Shown here one piece after another: positions 8,933-19,211 of a stretch of 64,000 bases of DNA. A program made the translations under genes and the position numbers. Position 1 is the stretch's first letter. Each line of letters opens with the position of its first letter. The DNA is from a bacterium (GTDB lineage: Bacteria; Hydrothermota; UBA3073; JACQXS01; JAQTXJ01), in NCBI GenBank assembly GCA_028716385.1, contig JAQUPX010000002.1:457849-521848 (forward strand), given 5' to 3'. The notes beneath the pieces were generated by a model. It saw nothing but the letters and a program-made list of their open reading frames with translations. It searched no databases and had not been told where the DNA came from.

Positions 8933-9459
8933 TTTTCGCTCCTTTTTGCTATTATCGGTTTATAAATTTCCAAATTTTGGAAGAAGTTTTTCCTCTCCCT
9001 GTAAAGCTTTATAAGCACCTCCTTTTTTTATTGTCTTAAGTTTATCCGGTAAAGTGATATTTTTAACATACAAATTTAAGATTGTCAAGGGAGAAGTGGG
9101 GAAAGAAGCAGGCAGTAGGAAGTAGGAAGTAGACAGCAGAGAGGAAACAGAAAAAGGGAATGTACTACAATCCCAAAAAACAATTCCGAAACGGAATACT
9201 TATGAGGTAAAAATACCGCAACTTACACAAGTCAAAAAATAGATATGAACACCACCACTGTAAATACAAAACACCACATATCTGTGCTTGGGAAATCATT
9301 ATAAAAACATCTGAGATGAGGTAAATACACCCCGTTTTTTCACACTATTGAATTTTCCCCTGAAAGGCAAATCTCCTATCAAACAATGGTTTTGAAACAT
9401 AAAGAATTAATGACATAGATATTGCTATATACTTAAAGTGAAAAAGGAAGGAGGCTAAC
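8933..9459. other. Intergenic stretch with orphan Shine-Dalgarno sequence
   Basis: No gene is seen. AAGGAGGTG (9016-9024, minus strand) has no start codon and reading frame behind it. A 'GGAAGTAG' phrase is repeated near 9115-9130 and a small TTCCGaaaCGGAA hairpin lies near 9184. Confidence 0.6.
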
Positions 9460-11274
9460 ATGACAAACATATATATTCTTCTGCTTCTTGGGACTGTTTT
9501 GGAAACACAGACGAATTGGTATACCGGTCCCGGGAACCATAATTCTCTTGTAAAATGGGGAAGCAATTTTGACACTTGTTCCAATATTGTTTTTAGTCTT
9601 CCGAATCAAATTTCTCTTAAACCCTATGGGATTGATACGAATAATTGGAAGTTGTATACGATAGAGGCAAACGCCTCAATCGGTGGACACAATTTAATCG
9701 TGCCTGCAGATATAGATTTAGACGGACACTACGATTTAGTTGGAGCTTTTTCAAAATTTGTCGTCTGGTACGAACAGGGGTCTTCATTCACTTTTACTAA
9801 ACATATAATAGATTCGACTTTTATTCTTGGAACTAACGGAACGATATGGCCTTATGATTTGGACAGGGACGGTGACAGCGACATTGTAGCGTCCGGAGAT
9901 AAGGGATTCTTCTGGTTTGAAAACAACAACACCGTATTTACCCGACATCAGATAGTATCTTCCGTAGGATGGTTTTTTGCAAGAACTGCCGATATTGACA
10001 ATGATGGAGATATTGACATAGTGGCGCAAAAATTTGACAGCGCCATCGCCGGAAACAAATGGGAAGGGACGGTTTATATTTTCAAAAATGACGGCAGTAT
10101 GAATTTCACAAGCACCAAACTTTCCAAAGCCGACACCACCTGGAGAACGAACTTTGCAGACTTCAATAACGACGGGTTTCTTGATATCCAGACATCTGCG
10201 TATAACGCCAGAAGCGTAAGAGTATACCTGAATGATAAAGCAGGAAATTTCAATCTTGTTTTCAGGTATGGCAACGGTAAACAGCTTGACGGAAGTTGGC
10301 CAAACGATGTAAACGCGGATGGATTTATGGATATAAGTGTCAGCGCCCAGAGTGGTGATTTTTTCTGGCTTGAGAATAACGGGCTGGGAAACAATTTCAT
10401 CTTTCATCCCATCACGAGCGGAACAACAAAATACGGAGACGGTGGAATGGCAGTAGATATAGATATGAGCGACAAGGTAGATATCATTGGAGGATATCAT
10501 GCGATTGGCTGGTTTGAGCAAAATACCGGCGGTGGATTCAAGGAACATTTTCTGGGGAATGCAACGGATTGTCATTGGGTATACGGGTGTAATATGGGAA
10601 AAGGCCCTTGTGGTGAAGTATCTGACATTGCTATGGATATTCTTTATACGGACAAGGGCAAATTTGCATTCTGGAAAAATCTGATGGTAAAGGGTTACGA
10701 AGACCACGCATGGCTTGAATCGTCAATACTTGATGTTTCCAAAAAAGTCGCATGGCTTAGATTCGGGTGGCATGATTGCGTGCCTGACGGTTATACTATG
10801 ACTTACAGGGTTAGATGCGGATTAACTATAGCAGATGTTGAAGCCTCTAACTGGAGTGCGCCAATAAGTTATTCCGGTGATAGCCTGAAAGGGATACTTC
10901 CTGCGGGGAGATACTTTCAGTATCGCGTGGAAATGGACGACTGGTTCGGAAATGCCGGGGGAGTGGCAATCGTGGATACAATATGGGTTGAATACGAAGA
11001 ATCCCCCAGCGGGATAACGGAAACCGAACAGAAAAAAGCGCTAGCCTGTTCTTATAGTATAGCCGAAAAGAAGATAGCCTATACACTTGCAAAAGAGAGC
11101 GATGTTTCTTTTAGAATATACGACATAACCGGAAGAGTTGTAAGTGTAATAGATGCAGGAAACAAAAATGCAGGCAATCATACACTTGAATTTGATTTTC
11201 CGGCGGGAATTTACCTTGTGAAACTCATATGCAATATCGGGACTGCGACTGCAAAGTGTGTTGTTATGGAGTAA
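9460..11274 (+). CDS. Secreted FG-GAP/VCBS 7-repeat propeller with sorting domain
   Basis: A 604-residue protein preceded by GGAGG, with a short signal sequence (MTNIYILLLLGTVLETQTNW). Seven FG-GAP/VCBS-type repeats with calcium-loop signatures can be counted: DIDLDGHYD, DLDRDGDSD, DIDNDGDID, DFNNDGFLD, DVNADGFMD, a degenerate DIDMSDKVD and a last degenerate one. A beta domain of about 120 residues follows (LRFGWHDCVPDGYTM), then the sorting domain (SFRIYDITGRVVS, then PAGIYLVKL) ending AKCVVME. The tail is less basic than in other members. The gene at 19212 is a clear paralogue with the same order of domains. Confidence 0.8.
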   Translation: MTNIYILLLLGTVLETQTNWYTGPGNHNSLVKWGSNFDTCSNIVFSLPNQISLKPYGIDTNNWKLYTIEANASIGGHNLIVPADIDLDGHYDLVGAFSKFVVWYEQGSSFTFTKHIIDSTFILGTNGTIWPYDLDRDGDSDIVASGDKGFFWFENNNTVFTRHQIVSSVGWFFARTADIDNDGDIDIVAQKFDSAIAGNKWEGTVYIFKNDGSMNFTSTKLSKADTTWRTNFADFNNDGFLDIQTSAYNARSVRVYLNDKAGNFNLVFRYGNGKQLDGSWPNDVNADGFMDISVSAQSGDFFWLENNGLGNNFIFHPITSGTTKYGDGGMAVDIDMSDKVDIIGGYHAIGWFEQNTGGGFKEHFLGNATDCHWVYGCNMGKGPCGEVSDIAMDILYTDKGKFAFWKNLMVKGYEDHAWLESSILDVSKKVAWLRFGWHDCVPDGYTMTYRVRCGLTIADVEASNWSAPISYSGDSLKGILPAGRYFQYRVEMDDWFGNAGGVAIVDTIWVEYEESPSGITETEQKKALACSYSIAEKKIAYTLAKESDVSFRIYDITGRVVSVIDAGNKNAGNHTLEFDFPAGIYLVKLICNIGTATAKCVVME

Positions 11275-11287
11275 GAGTGTTTTGATA

Positions 11288-11326
11288 AGAAGAAGCCCTT
11301 CGGAAGATCTCCGAAGGGCTTCTTCT
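11288..11326 (+). terminator. Strong terminator hairpin
   Basis: A perfect 17-bp stem (AGAAGAAGCCCTTCGGA and its complement) with a 5-base loop, starting 13 bases after the stop at 11274. The following T-run is poor, but the 3' arm is T-rich. Confidence 0.75.
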
Positions 11327-11670
11327 GTTTCTCGTACTTATCACAAAATATGAACTTAAAAGCAAAGGAAAGAATTTTTTGGACGCAGATTAACGCAGAT
11401 GAACAAAAAGTTTGAGAATTAAAAAATAAACTACAAACAGAGTACTGAAAACAGGATATAGAAAATCAAGATAAGATTATCAGTATTATACCTTTAAATG
11501 AAAAGGCAAAAGCAGAAGAACAGAAAAATTTCGACAGGGATTTTAAGAGAACAGAAGATATCGTAAAAGAAAGATAAAAATAAAAACAATGGATTCCCGT
11601 TTACACGGGAATGACAAACGAGCGAACACTCCGCTAAGTCAGGATAAACTCCAGTTCGCTCTTACAATTA
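11327..11670. repeat. Intergenic repeat phrases
   Basis: No gene is seen. It contains a 'GGACGCAGATTAACGCAGAT' phrase (~11380), a GGATTCCCG...CGGGAATGACA hairpin (11590-11616) and 'GGATAAACTCCAG' near 11642, the tail word of the CCCCGC hairpin module. Confidence 0.7.
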
Positions 11671-13833
11671 TTATTTCATTAGAATTAACTTTTTTGTTAC
11701 TTTAGAAATACCGTTAGAAAGGGTTAAGAAATAGACTCCTGTTTTTAGTTTTAGTTCGTTTGCATTAAGGGTTAGATTGTAAGTACCTGCAGGTTTTGAT
11801 TCATTGATAAGTGTTTTTACACAACGGCCGGAAAGGTCGTAAATAGTTAATCGTGTATTAGTATCACCGCCTGAGCGGGATGTTCCATATTCGTTATTAG
11901 GAGGGAGAAAATAAGTGATTACTGTTGATTTGATAAAAGGGTTTTCCCGAAATTGGAGCGTAGCGACATCCCGCCCTGGCGGGACCGAAATTGACGATTC
12001 TTCAATTCCTGTCGTATTATATACTGAAAGGCCACAATTAGTACCGATCCATATATTATTTCCTTCTATTGCAATAGCATAGACAAGATTACCAATCAAG
12101 CCGGAATTTGAAGCATTGAAGACAGTCCAGTTAGTACCGTCAAACTTCGCAAGTCCATCACCATCAGTGCCAATCCAAACATTACTCCCTTGTATTGCAA
12201 GAGCACGAACATAGTTACGAGGTATGCCGGAATTTAAGGTATCATAGACAGTCCAATTCGTACCATCAAACTTCGCAAGACCACCACCATTAGTGCCAAT
12301 CCAGACATTACTTCCCTCGCAGGCAAGGGCATAGACATGATTATTGGGCAACCCTGAATTTGAGGTATTATAGATAGTCCAGTTAGTCCCGTCAAACTTA
12401 ACAAGACCGGAATCTACAGTACCTATCCATTTATTATTTCCTTGTATTGCAAGAACGAAAGCATAGTTATGAGGCAACCCTGAATTTGAGGTGTCGTAGA
12501 CAATCCAATTAGTTCCATCAAACTTCGTAAGACCTGCTCCAGAACCAATCCATTTATTACTTCCTTCTATTGCAAGAGCATGTATCCAGTCATCAAGCAA
12601 ACCTGAATTTGAAGTATTGAACACGGTCCAGTTTGTGTTATCAAACTTCGCAAGCCCACCACCAAATGTACCAATCCATTTATCGCCCGTCGTTTCTTCT
12701 ATTGCAATAGCCATACCATAGCTATCAGGCAAACCGGAATTTGAAGTGTCATAGATAGTCCAGTTTGTGTTATCAAACTTAATAAGAGCGACCCCAGTCC
12801 CAATCCATTTTGCGCCAGTCGTGCCTTCTATTGCAACAGCACAGATATAGTTATCCGGCAAGCCGGAATTTGAGGTGCGGAATACAGTCCAGTTCGTGCC
12901 GTTGTACTTTGCCAGACCATCATCAGTACCAATCCATTTATTACTACCATCGTATACAAGAGCATTAACTCTGTCATCAGGTAAATCAGAATTTGAAGTT
13001 TTATAAACAGTCCAGTTTGTGCCATCGTATTTCGCAAGCCCCTTATACTCAGTGCCAACCCAGAGATTACTCCCATCGTATGCAAGAGCAAGGATATAAT
13101 TACTTGGCAATCCGGAATTTGAAGTATTGAAGACAGTCCAGTTAGTACCGTCAAACTTTGCAGTGCCACTGCCCCATGTACCAATCCATTTATTACTTCC
13201 TTCTATCGTAATAGCAAGTACATAATTATCGGGCAGACCTGAATTTAATGTGTCATAGACAGTCCAGTTAGCACCATCGTACTTTGCAAGACCACCATCT
13301 TCAGAACCAGTCCATATATTACTTCCTTCTACTGCAATAGTATTGACAGTATCAGAAGGCACACCGGAATTTGAGGTTTTGTAAACAGTCCAATTAGTAC
13401 CATCGTACTTTACAAGCCCCCTTTCTGTGCCAATCCAGAGATTACTTCCTTGTACTGCTAAAGCATTGATTTCATCGTAAGGCAAACCAGAATTTAATTT
13501 ATTGAATACAGTCCAGTTAGTACCGTCGTATTTTGCAAGACCGCTACCGGAAGTACCAATCCATATATTACTTCCCTGTACTGCCAGAGCATATATCCAG
13601 TTGCCAGGCAACCCGGAATTTGAAGTGTTATAAAATGTCTTTTCCGTAGTAGTTTTGTTCATTTTTACGAGACCACCATTAGTGCCAATCCATATATCAT
13701 TACCGTTATCAGCAATTGCCATAACCCGTTGTCCGCTGGTATAAGCAGTCCAGCCAGAGTATTGAGCAAAACTGTTAGAAGCAACTGCGGTAAGTAAGGA
13801 AAAGATAGAAAATAAAGTATATTTTTTTCTCAT
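11671..13833 (-). CDS. Secreted 14-repeat propeller (WIGT family) with sorting domain
   Basis: A 720-residue protein with signal peptide ending SNSFAQYSGW. Fourteen ~42-residue repeats follow the pattern WIGTxGGLAKFDGTNW, then TVYNTSNSGLPDN, then VxALAIEGSN. They resemble the propeller repeats of hybrid two-component sensors (Reg_prop), but no kinase part is present. Fourteen equals two 7-blade propellers; the paralogue at 59876 has exactly seven. The tail is a sorting domain (LTIYDLSGRCVKTLINESKP) ending KKLILMK. Two intergenic-type repeats lie in frame, one in the linker (11947-11993) and one inside the sorting domain (11863-11887). AGGAGG precedes the start. Confidence 0.83.
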   Translation of the reverse strand: MRKKYTLFSIFSLLTAVASNSFAQYSGWTAYTSGQRVMAIADNGNDIWIGTNGGLVKMNKTTTEKTFYNTSNSGLPGNWIYALAVQGSNIWIGTSGSGLAKYDGTNWTVFNKLNSGLPYDEINALAVQGSNLWIGTERGLVKYDGTNWTVYKTSNSGVPSDTVNTIAVEGSNIWTGSEDGGLAKYDGANWTVYDTLNSGLPDNYVLAITIEGSNKWIGTWGSGTAKFDGTNWTVFNTSNSGLPSNYILALAYDGSNLWVGTEYKGLAKYDGTNWTVYKTSNSDLPDDRVNALVYDGSNKWIGTDDGLAKYNGTNWTVFRTSNSGLPDNYICAVAIEGTTGAKWIGTGVALIKFDNTNWTIYDTSNSGLPDSYGMAIAIEETTGDKWIGTFGGGLAKFDNTNWTVFNTSNSGLLDDWIHALAIEGSNKWIGSGAGLTKFDGTNWIVYDTSNSGLPHNYAFVLAIQGNNKWIGTVDSGLVKFDGTNWTIYNTSNSGLPNNHVYALACEGSNVWIGTNGGGLAKFDGTNWTVYDTLNSGIPRNYVRALAIQGSNVWIGTDGDGLAKFDGTNWTVFNASNSGLIGNLVYAIAIEGNNIWIGTNCGLSVYNTTGIEESSISVPPGRDVATLQFRENPFIKSTVITYFLPPNNEYGTSRSGGDTNTRLTIYDLSGRCVKTLINESKPAGTYNLTLNANELKLKTGVYFLTLSNGISKVTKKLILMK
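11863..11887. repeat. Intergenic-type repeat inside the sorting domain
   Basis: TCACCGCCTGAGCGGGATGT plus TCCAT matches the GGCGG-ATGTTCC element found in gaps. It is translated as GTSRSGGD. The paralogue at 37936 lacks this piece, so about ten residues were gained between two conserved strands. Confidence 0.65.
11947..11993. repeat. ~30-nt repeat with flanking 9-bp direct repeats, in a coding linker
   Basis: CCGAAATTG occurs at both ends (11947-11955, 11985-11993) of a core containing GCGACATCCCGCC. An intergenic copy at 23849-23893 has the same core but is flanked by ATTGCGG on both sides. Read as protein it gives the linker VPPGRDVATLQF. The gene at 37936 carries a closely matching copy at 38170-38217. 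Confidence 0.7.
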
Positions 13834-13876
13834 ATATCCTCCTAAAGTTTAAATAATTTATACAGTATGTGTCTTT

Positions 13877-13904
13877 ATGATATATATTCCCATATTAATG
13901 TCAA
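13877..13904 (-). promoter_or_regulatory. Sigma-70-like promoter
   Basis: Minus strand TTGACA (13899-13904), a 16-base spacer and TATCAT (13877-13882), ~44 bases upstream of the ATG at 13833. Confidence 0.6.
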
Positions 13905-14552
13905 GCGTTTTTTCGAGAGACAAAAAGAGAGCGGAAAATAGAAAAAAAAGAGTTTTAGGACGCAGATGAGCGCAGATAAACATAGAAAAGACATAATACA
14001 GAGAAAAAGAATAGGATATCACGGATGACAGACAAGGATTTTCACGGATAAAGACACTAATTTTAGGGTTACCGGATAAGATAAACATAGACAGGATTTA
14101 CAGGATTATACAGAAAAGATAATAATAGGAAAGCGTAAGGACCGGGTTTGTTTTTTGTTGACAAAACTGAGTTTGTAGGCTAAAAATACAGATAAGGAGC
14201 AAATAGCTAAAGAAATGCTTAATATAAAAATTATTTGTAAACAGGTACAGAACGTGGCAAAACGTCAGACAAGTCACCGCCATGGCGGGATGTTCCAAAT
14301 GTCTGACCTACCATCACCACAAAATATTCTTTCTCAAACCTGCAACAAGAATGAGATTCTTCGTCTTCGACTCAGAATGACAGAAGGCGAACAAGCGTCC
14401 GACCTACCACAAATAAAAGACATACATATTAGGCAGATTAGCTAAATAACCACGTCGTGAAGAGCGATGCATTATAAAGACAACAAAAACACTGGATTCC
14501 CGCTTTCGCGGGAATGACAAATGGAGAAACAGAAAGAAAGTGAGATAAAAAA
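13905..14552. repeat. Intergenic repeat mosaic
   Basis: No gene is seen. It holds 'GATGAGCGCAGATAAACATAG'-type phrases around 13965-14100. A GTCAGACA...TGTCTGAC 8-bp inverted repeat encloses a GCCATGGC element (14265-14308). An AGATTCTTC...CAGAATGACA element (14353-14382) and a GGATTCCCG...CGGGAATGACA hairpin (14493-14519) lie just upstream of typA. Confidence 0.75.
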
Positions 14553-16364
14553 ATGTATAAGATAATAAATATTGCAATCATTTCGCACGTTGACCATGGA
14601 AAAACAACCTTAACCGACCACCTGCTGCGGCAGGGAGGAGCTTTTGGTGAAGGGGACGAAGTCCCTGATTTGGTTATGGATTCAAATGAACTGGAACGCG
14701 AACGCGGGATAACTATTTTTTCCAAAAACTGTTCTATCTACTACGAGGACTACAAAATAAACATCGTTGACACACCGGGGCACGCGGATTTCGGTTCGGA
14801 AGTAGAACGCGTATTGAAAATGGTTGATAGCGTTCTTCTGCTGGTAGACGTCAAAGAAGGCCCAATGCCCCAGACAAAATTCGTTCTTTCAAAAGCGCTT
14901 CAACTCGGCCTCCGCCCTATCGTAGTCATTAACAAAATTGACAAGATTGATAAAGAAGGAAAACGAGCCCAGAAAGTAATAGATATGATTTTCGACCTTT
15001 TTGTCAAGCTTGATGCAACCGATGCACAACTTGATTTTCCCGTTGTATACTGTATTTCCAGGGAAGGAGTTGCAAAATACAATATCAACGACCAGAGCAC
15101 TGACTTGAAACCACTTTTCCAAACAATTCTTAAACATATACCGCCATACCCTGACAAAAGCGAAATGCCATTACAACTGCAAGCAGCAAACCTCAAGTAT
15201 GACGATTATGTAGGAAGAATAGCGGTTGGACGCGTAACAAGCGGACAACTGGTAAAGAATATGGATGTCGTAGTTTGTAAACTTGATAAATCAGTTCAAC
15301 CGGGCAAGATTGTTAAGTTATCCCTATTTGAAGGGTTAAAACAAATAGAAGCAGATACGGCGCAATGCGGAGACATCGTTGCGGTTGCGGGAATGCCCGA
15401 CATTACGATTGGAGAAACAATCTGTTCGGCACTAAACCCGTTGCCAATGACCCCGCTCCAAATAGACGAGCCGACTTTGACTATGGACTTTCTGGTTAAC
15501 GATTCCCCGTTTGCGGGACGCGATGGAAAGTTCGTTACAAACAGCCACCTACGGGAACGGCTGGAACGAGAACTTCGGACAAACGTAGGCTTAAAAGTTG
15601 ACCCTATCGGCGGAGTTGAAGGATTCAGGATTTCGGGCAGGGGAGAATTGCATCTTTCCATCTTACTGGAACAAATGCGTCGTGAAGGATATGAAGTACA
15701 GGTATCACAACCAAAAGTAATTTTGAAAACGATTCACGGGGAAACAATGGAACCGATGGAACAAGCAATAATAAGCATCCCCGACAGGTTTGCCGGAACG
15801 GCAATCGAAAATCTCGGAAAAAGAAAGGGAATAATAGAAGAGATGAGTTCCAAAAACGGAACGACAACTCTTGTTTACATCGTTCCAACACGTGGACTGT
15901 TGGGATTCCGTGCGGAATTTATAATGGCAACCAGAGGCGAAGGAATACTTTACCATTCTTTTGCTCGTTATGAAAGATTCAAGGGAGAAATTGCCACCCG
16001 TAATAACGGAGTATTGATTTCCGGGACAACAGGAAAATCAGCTTCTTATGCGCTGGGAAACCTCCAGGACAGGTCACATCTTTTCATCGGACCGGGAGTT
16101 GAAATTTATAAAGGGATGATTGTCGGGGAAAATGCGCGTAAACAGAATATGATTGTCAACCCCTGTAAAGAGAAAAAACAAAGCAACGTTCGCGCAGCAG
16201 GCTCGGACGACGCCATCCAGTTGACAGCTCCCATCAAATTGACATTGGAACAAGCGCTGGGATTCATCGAGGATGATGAGTTGGTAGAAGTTACGCCAAA
16301 AAATATCCGTTTGAGAACACGTGGAAGAGTGGAGAACAAAAAAGTGTTCTTTGATGATGATTAA
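14553..16364 (+). CDS. typA: Translational GTPase TypA/BipA
   Basis: A 603-residue ribosome-associated GTPase of the EF-G-like family, implicated in 50S assembly and stress growth. All G motifs are visible: G1 SHVDHGKTT (residues 11-19), G2 RERGITI, G3 DTPGHADF, G4 NKID. Domain II follows, then the EF-G-like domain with [20 protein letters not shown], and the TypA-specific C-terminal domain ([12 protein letters not shown], then [13 protein letters not shown]). Length matches the family (~600-615 aa). The gene stands alone, with intergenic repeats on both sides. Confidence 0.97.
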   Translation: MYKIINIAIISHVDHGKTTLTDHLLRQGGAFGEGDEVPDLVMDSNELERERGITIFSKNCSIYYEDYKINIVDTPGHADFGSEVERVLKMVDSVLLLVDVKEGPMPQTKFVLSKALQLGLRPIVVINKIDKIDKEGKRAQKVIDMIFDLFVKLDATDAQLDFPVVYCISREGVAKYNINDQSTDLKPLFQTILKHIPPYPDKSEMPLQLQAANLKYDDYVGRIAVGRVTSGQLVKNMDVVVCKLDKSVQPGKIVKLSLFEGLKQIEADTAQCGDIVAVAGMPDITIGETICSALNPLPMTPLQIDEPTLTMDFLVNDSPFAGRDGKFVTNSHLRERLERELRTNVGLKVDPIGGVEGFRISGRGELHLSILLEQMRREGYEVQVSQPKVILKTIHGETMEPMEQAIISIPDRFAGTAIENLGKRKGIIEEMSSKNGTTTLVYIVPTRGLLGFRAEFIMATRGEGILYHSFARYERFKGEIATRNNGVLISGTTGKSASYALGNLQDRSHLFIGPGVEIYKGMIVGENARKQNMIVNPCKEKKQSNVRAAGSDDAIQLTAPIKLTLEQALGFIEDDELVEVTPKNIRLRTRGRVENKKVFFDDD

Positions 16365-16392
16365 AAATTGAGAGGAATCTTCACCGCAGAGC

Positions 16393-16443
16393 CCAGCTGA
16401 GCTGGATAACTTAGACTAAGCTCCTACGGCGCAAAGTCTAAGT
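16393..16443 (+). repeat. Covarying hairpin element, copy b
   Basis: CCAGC tga GCTGG hairpin, ATAA-type joiner, then stem ACTTAGACT (16409-16417) with AGTCTAAGT (16435-16443), perfect 9 bp. Compared with copy a, two stem pairs differ and both stay paired. It interrupts 'CCGCAGAG | CCGCTGAG'. Confidence 0.8.
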
Positions 16444-16755
16444 AACCGCTGAGCTCGCAGAGAAAAGAACAGAAAGTATATCAGAAGATCAGAACATCAG
16501 AGTGCAGGATATCAGGGCATCCGAAGATCAGAAATAAAGAAAAGAGAACAAAAACCATAATGTCCCGGCGGGATACTCCGCCTGAGGCGGACCAGCACCA
16601 AAACCACACTAAACAGAAGAATCTCACGCAAAGCCGCTAAGACGCAAAGAAAAGAGACCACAGAGAGCAAAAAGTTTAAATAACATTAAACCACAAGATT
16701 CCACAGATTTACACACGATTTATATACGAAAAAATAGACAGGCAGGAAAGAAATG

Positions 16756-16785
16756 TTGCTTGACTTTATTTAAAGTTAATATAAT
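16756..16785 (+). promoter_or_regulatory. Promoter giving a leaderless transcript
   Basis: TTGCTT (16756-16761), an 18-base spacer and a perfect TATAAT (16780-16785). The ATG at 16795 lies nine bases after the -10 box and has no Shine-Dalgarno. Confidence 0.6.
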
Positions 16786-16794
16786 TTTATTCAG

Positions 16795-17841
16795 ATGATA
16801 AATTTTATTCCTATTAAAACTACTTCTTCAAAATTGAAGCTTGGGAAGGAAGTGACAGGAACATACAACGGAGTCGAGTACTCATATAAATATTCTAAGG
16901 ATCCTGAGGATGTCTCCTCTTCCCTGATAGTTAAAATAAAAAGCTCCTCTTCTTATGTTTTCCGCGTAACTCGTAAATCAAAATTTGATGATTTTTTAAA
17001 GAAAATAGGAGCTTTTTCCAACATATCCACAGGTGACGTTGCTTTTGATGATAAACTTTTTGTATACTCTTCCAACCGTGAATTCGCCAGAGTATTGTTA
17101 ACTTCCTCTGCAAACCGACGTGCGGTTACAAATATTTTTTCACAAGGATTTAATACGATAAATAACGATAATAATACGATAACCACTATAAAAACTACTA
17201 GATTTATTGAAATAGCAACTATAATGGAGATAGTTTCCGAACTTTCAAATCTGGTTAAGGGGATTTCGGCAGTTTCGTCCTCTTTCCCACCGGCCGGGAA
17301 CAACCGGAAAATTCAACATCGAATGGTATTTGTTATAGCTATATTAGTGAACTTTATAGCTATTTTTCTTGCCGGGGGCGGAGGTGCAGAATTCTCTCCG
17401 TTGGATACAGGAAACGCAATATTAGCCTCTTTTAAAGTAAGTATTCCTTCCGTAATTATACTTCTCTGGTTAATTATAATGTTATTAAAAGACAAGCTTT
17501 CTTCTTATTCGGAATATATTAGCGTATATTTGTTATATTTTTCCGCTACCTTGATTGCCGGTGGGGGAATTTTTATATGTTTGAACGGGTATCTTGATAA
17601 ATCCACGGCTATACCCCATAAAGTTTCGGTAGTAGACAAATATACTTCCAGTGAAGAACACAGCAAAAGTTACTACGCCATAGTTGAATCGTGGAGAGAT
17701 GACCGTTCCAAAGAAAAAATAGAAGTTCATAAATACGAATATAAAAAACTGGTCGCTGACAGTTCAGAATTGGTAATTGCTACAAAACCCGGTCAATTCG
17801 GGTTTGAATGGATTGTCGGGTATGAAATAATCAGTCCGTGA
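16795..17841 (+). CDS. Membrane protein of unknown function, three C-terminal helices
   Basis: I do not recognise this 348-residue protein. Residues 1-160 look soluble and serine-rich, with mixed strand and helix. Three membrane helices follow at about 177-195 (MVFVIAILVNFIAIFLAGGG), 214-232 and 242-263, then an ~85-residue charged soluble tail (HKVSVVDKYTSSEEHSKSYY). There is no N-terminal signal peptide, so the first domain is probably cytoplasmic. It has no operon partners. The start is supported by the promoter nine bases upstream rather than by a ribosome binding site. Confidence 0.7.
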   Translation: MINFIPIKTTSSKLKLGKEVTGTYNGVEYSYKYSKDPEDVSSSLIVKIKSSSSYVFRVTRKSKFDDFLKKIGAFSNISTGDVAFDDKLFVYSSNREFARVLLTSSANRRAVTNIFSQGFNTINNDNNTITTIKTTRFIEIATIMEIVSELSNLVKGISAVSSSFPPAGNNRKIQHRMVFVIAILVNFIAIFLAGGGGAEFSPLDTGNAILASFKVSIPSVIILLWLIIMLLKDKLSSYSEYISVYLLYFSATLIAGGGIFICLNGYLDKSTAIPHKVSVVDKYTSSEEHSKSYYAIVESWRDDRSKEKIEVHKYEYKKLVADSSELVIATKPGQFGFEWIVGYEIISP

Positions 17842-18165
17842 ATAATAAGCCACTAAAGTACGAAACAGAGAATTTTTGGACGCATCTACCAAACAGACCT
17901 GCCAAAAAGATCGGTAGGCAAGTCGGCAGACAGGGATTTGCACGGATTAACAAAATAGAAACCACAAGATTTCCAGCAGAGCAGGATAAGTTGGTCTAAT
18001 CCCACCAAGGTGGGAAAGTCCAACTAATCACACGATTTACACGAGAACAGAAAGCAGAGAATATACCAGAGTATTCCTCTTTCGGCGGGCAGGCAGAACA
18101 TCCGGGATAAAAACAGATCCCGCAAAAGATCTGGAACTAGAATAATATAAAAACAACTAAAAGAT
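17842..18165. repeat. Intergenic repeat mosaic
   Basis: No gene is seen. 'CACGGATTAACAAAATAG'-type phrases surround a copy of the hairpin element at 17973-18025. Confidence 0.7.
17973..18025 (+). repeat. Covarying hairpin element, copy c
   Basis: Imperfect CCAGC/GCAGG hairpin, then stem AGTTGGTCT (17989-17997) with AGTCCAACT (18017-18025), one T-T mismatch. The apical stem is CCCACC (18001-18006) with GGTGGG (18009-18014), unlike the apical stems of the other copies but fully paired. Confidence 0.75.
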
Positions 18166-18969
18166 TTATTTCAATACTATCACTTTTCTTGTTAGTATTT
18201 CTCCTGCAGATTCCAGTATGTAGAAATAAGTCCCGTTTGTAACTTTATTTGAGCGATTATCCGTACCATTCCACATCAAAGTATAAGGTCCGGCATCTTG
18301 TTCCTCCTGAACTAAAGTCTTTACAACGCGACCGGTACTGTCATAGATTTTAAGGGAGACATTGCTTTTCTTTGGAAGCTGGTATGTAATATGAGTAATT
18401 CCCTTGCTTGGATTAGGTTTATTTTGTGAAATACTAAGACTCCCATAAGTATTGGTATTGGTTTTAGTTTCTTCTTTCCCGGCGGTTGGCAGTTCGTATT
18501 TAATTCTTACATTACATAACTTGAGTGAAGAGCCATACGTACCAAAACTTACATATAACCAATAGCTGAACGAAGAGTTATCAATAATATCCGGGTTTAT
18601 TGAAGTGTCCGTAAGACATTGGTATCCGGTAGACCCACTACTGGATATATTTGCAATAGTTCCACCAGCCGGAGTAGTACTAAGTGATGAATTAGCGAAC
18701 ATAAGTGATACATCATTTGTGGCATTCGAATCACAGACCCATACTTTAACTTCTAATAGTTTCGCGCTATCCGGAAGGTATACGGGCGCGAAATATATAT
18801 GAGTTCCGGCTAATTCAGTAGGATGAAGGTCATCCGCCCATCTTGCAAAAGCTTCGGTTCTGTCTGTAGGCTGGAAAGCCACACAAGAAACGCTATAATA
18901 TTTTGTGCTTGCATATAGACCTCCTGCAAACAAGAAGAGAGCGATACTACTAAATAAATACTTTTTCAT
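18166..18969 (-). CDS. Small secreted protein with FlgD-like sorting domain
   Basis: A 267-residue protein. The reading frame opens 25 codons earlier (19044), but AAGGAGGAAAG directly precedes the ATG at 18969 and gives a clean signal peptide (MKKYLFSSIALFLFAGGLYA). The ~150-residue middle domain (beta-rich, SVSCVAFQPTDR, ending LKLCNVRIKYELP) is not recognised. The C-terminal ~85 residues are a FlgD-like sorting domain (SLKIYDSTGRVVKTLV, then YTLMWNGTDNRSNK, then NGTYFYIL) ending RKVIVLK. A TTGACA-containing promoter region of the opposite gene lies upstream. Confidence 0.78.
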   Translation of the reverse strand: MKKYLFSSIALFLFAGGLYASTKYYSVSCVAFQPTDRTEAFARWADDLHPTELAGTHIYFAPVYLPDSAKLLEVKVWVCDSNATNDVSLMFANSSLSTTPAGGTIANISSSGSTGYQCLTDTSINPDIIDNSSFSYWLYVSFGTYGSSLKLCNVRIKYELPTAGKEETKTNTNTYGSLSISQNKPNPSKGITHITYQLPKKSNVSLKIYDSTGRVVKTLVQEEQDAGPYTLMWNGTDNRSNKVTNGTYFYILESAGEILTRKVIVLK

Positions 18970-19130
18970 CTTTCCTCCTTTTGTTTTAGTTAACTCAAAC
19001 AATATATTTTCAAAAAATATAAAAGCAAGAAAAAAAATGAACAAAGAGAAAACATAGAGTATATCAGAAATAAAAACAGAGCAACAGGGACTTTAAGAGA
19101 CTTTCACGAGAGTAAAAATAAAACAAAAAA

Positions 19131-19159
19131 TTGACAAACTTTTAAATTTACTTTATGAA
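19131..19159 (+). promoter_or_regulatory. Sigma-70-like promoter
   Basis: TTGACA (19131-19136), a 17-base spacer and TATGAA (19154-19159), 52 bases before the ATG at 19212. Confidence 0.5.
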
Positions 19160-19211
19160 ATATGAAAGCATTTAGGAACTGATCGATACTTATAAGTAAT
19201 AGGAGAAAAAA

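Larger units (their letters stand above)
16365..16794. repeat. Intergenic repeat mosaic
   Basis: No gene is seen. In order: CGCAGAG phrase interrupted by a hairpin element (16393-16443), 'AGAAGATCAGAACATCAG' phrase (16480-16540), a CCGGCGGGATAC / CCGCCTGAGGCGGACC module (~16565-16600), the uninterrupted 'CACGCAAAGCCGCTAAG' phrase (~16623), then the promoter of the next gene. Confidence 0.75.

Noticed and set aside
9784..10707. A 307-codon open frame antisense to the FG-GAP gene
   Set aside because: It lies wholly inside the gene at 9460, has no ribosome site and no recognisable domain, and its composition is what the complement of a repeat protein gives.
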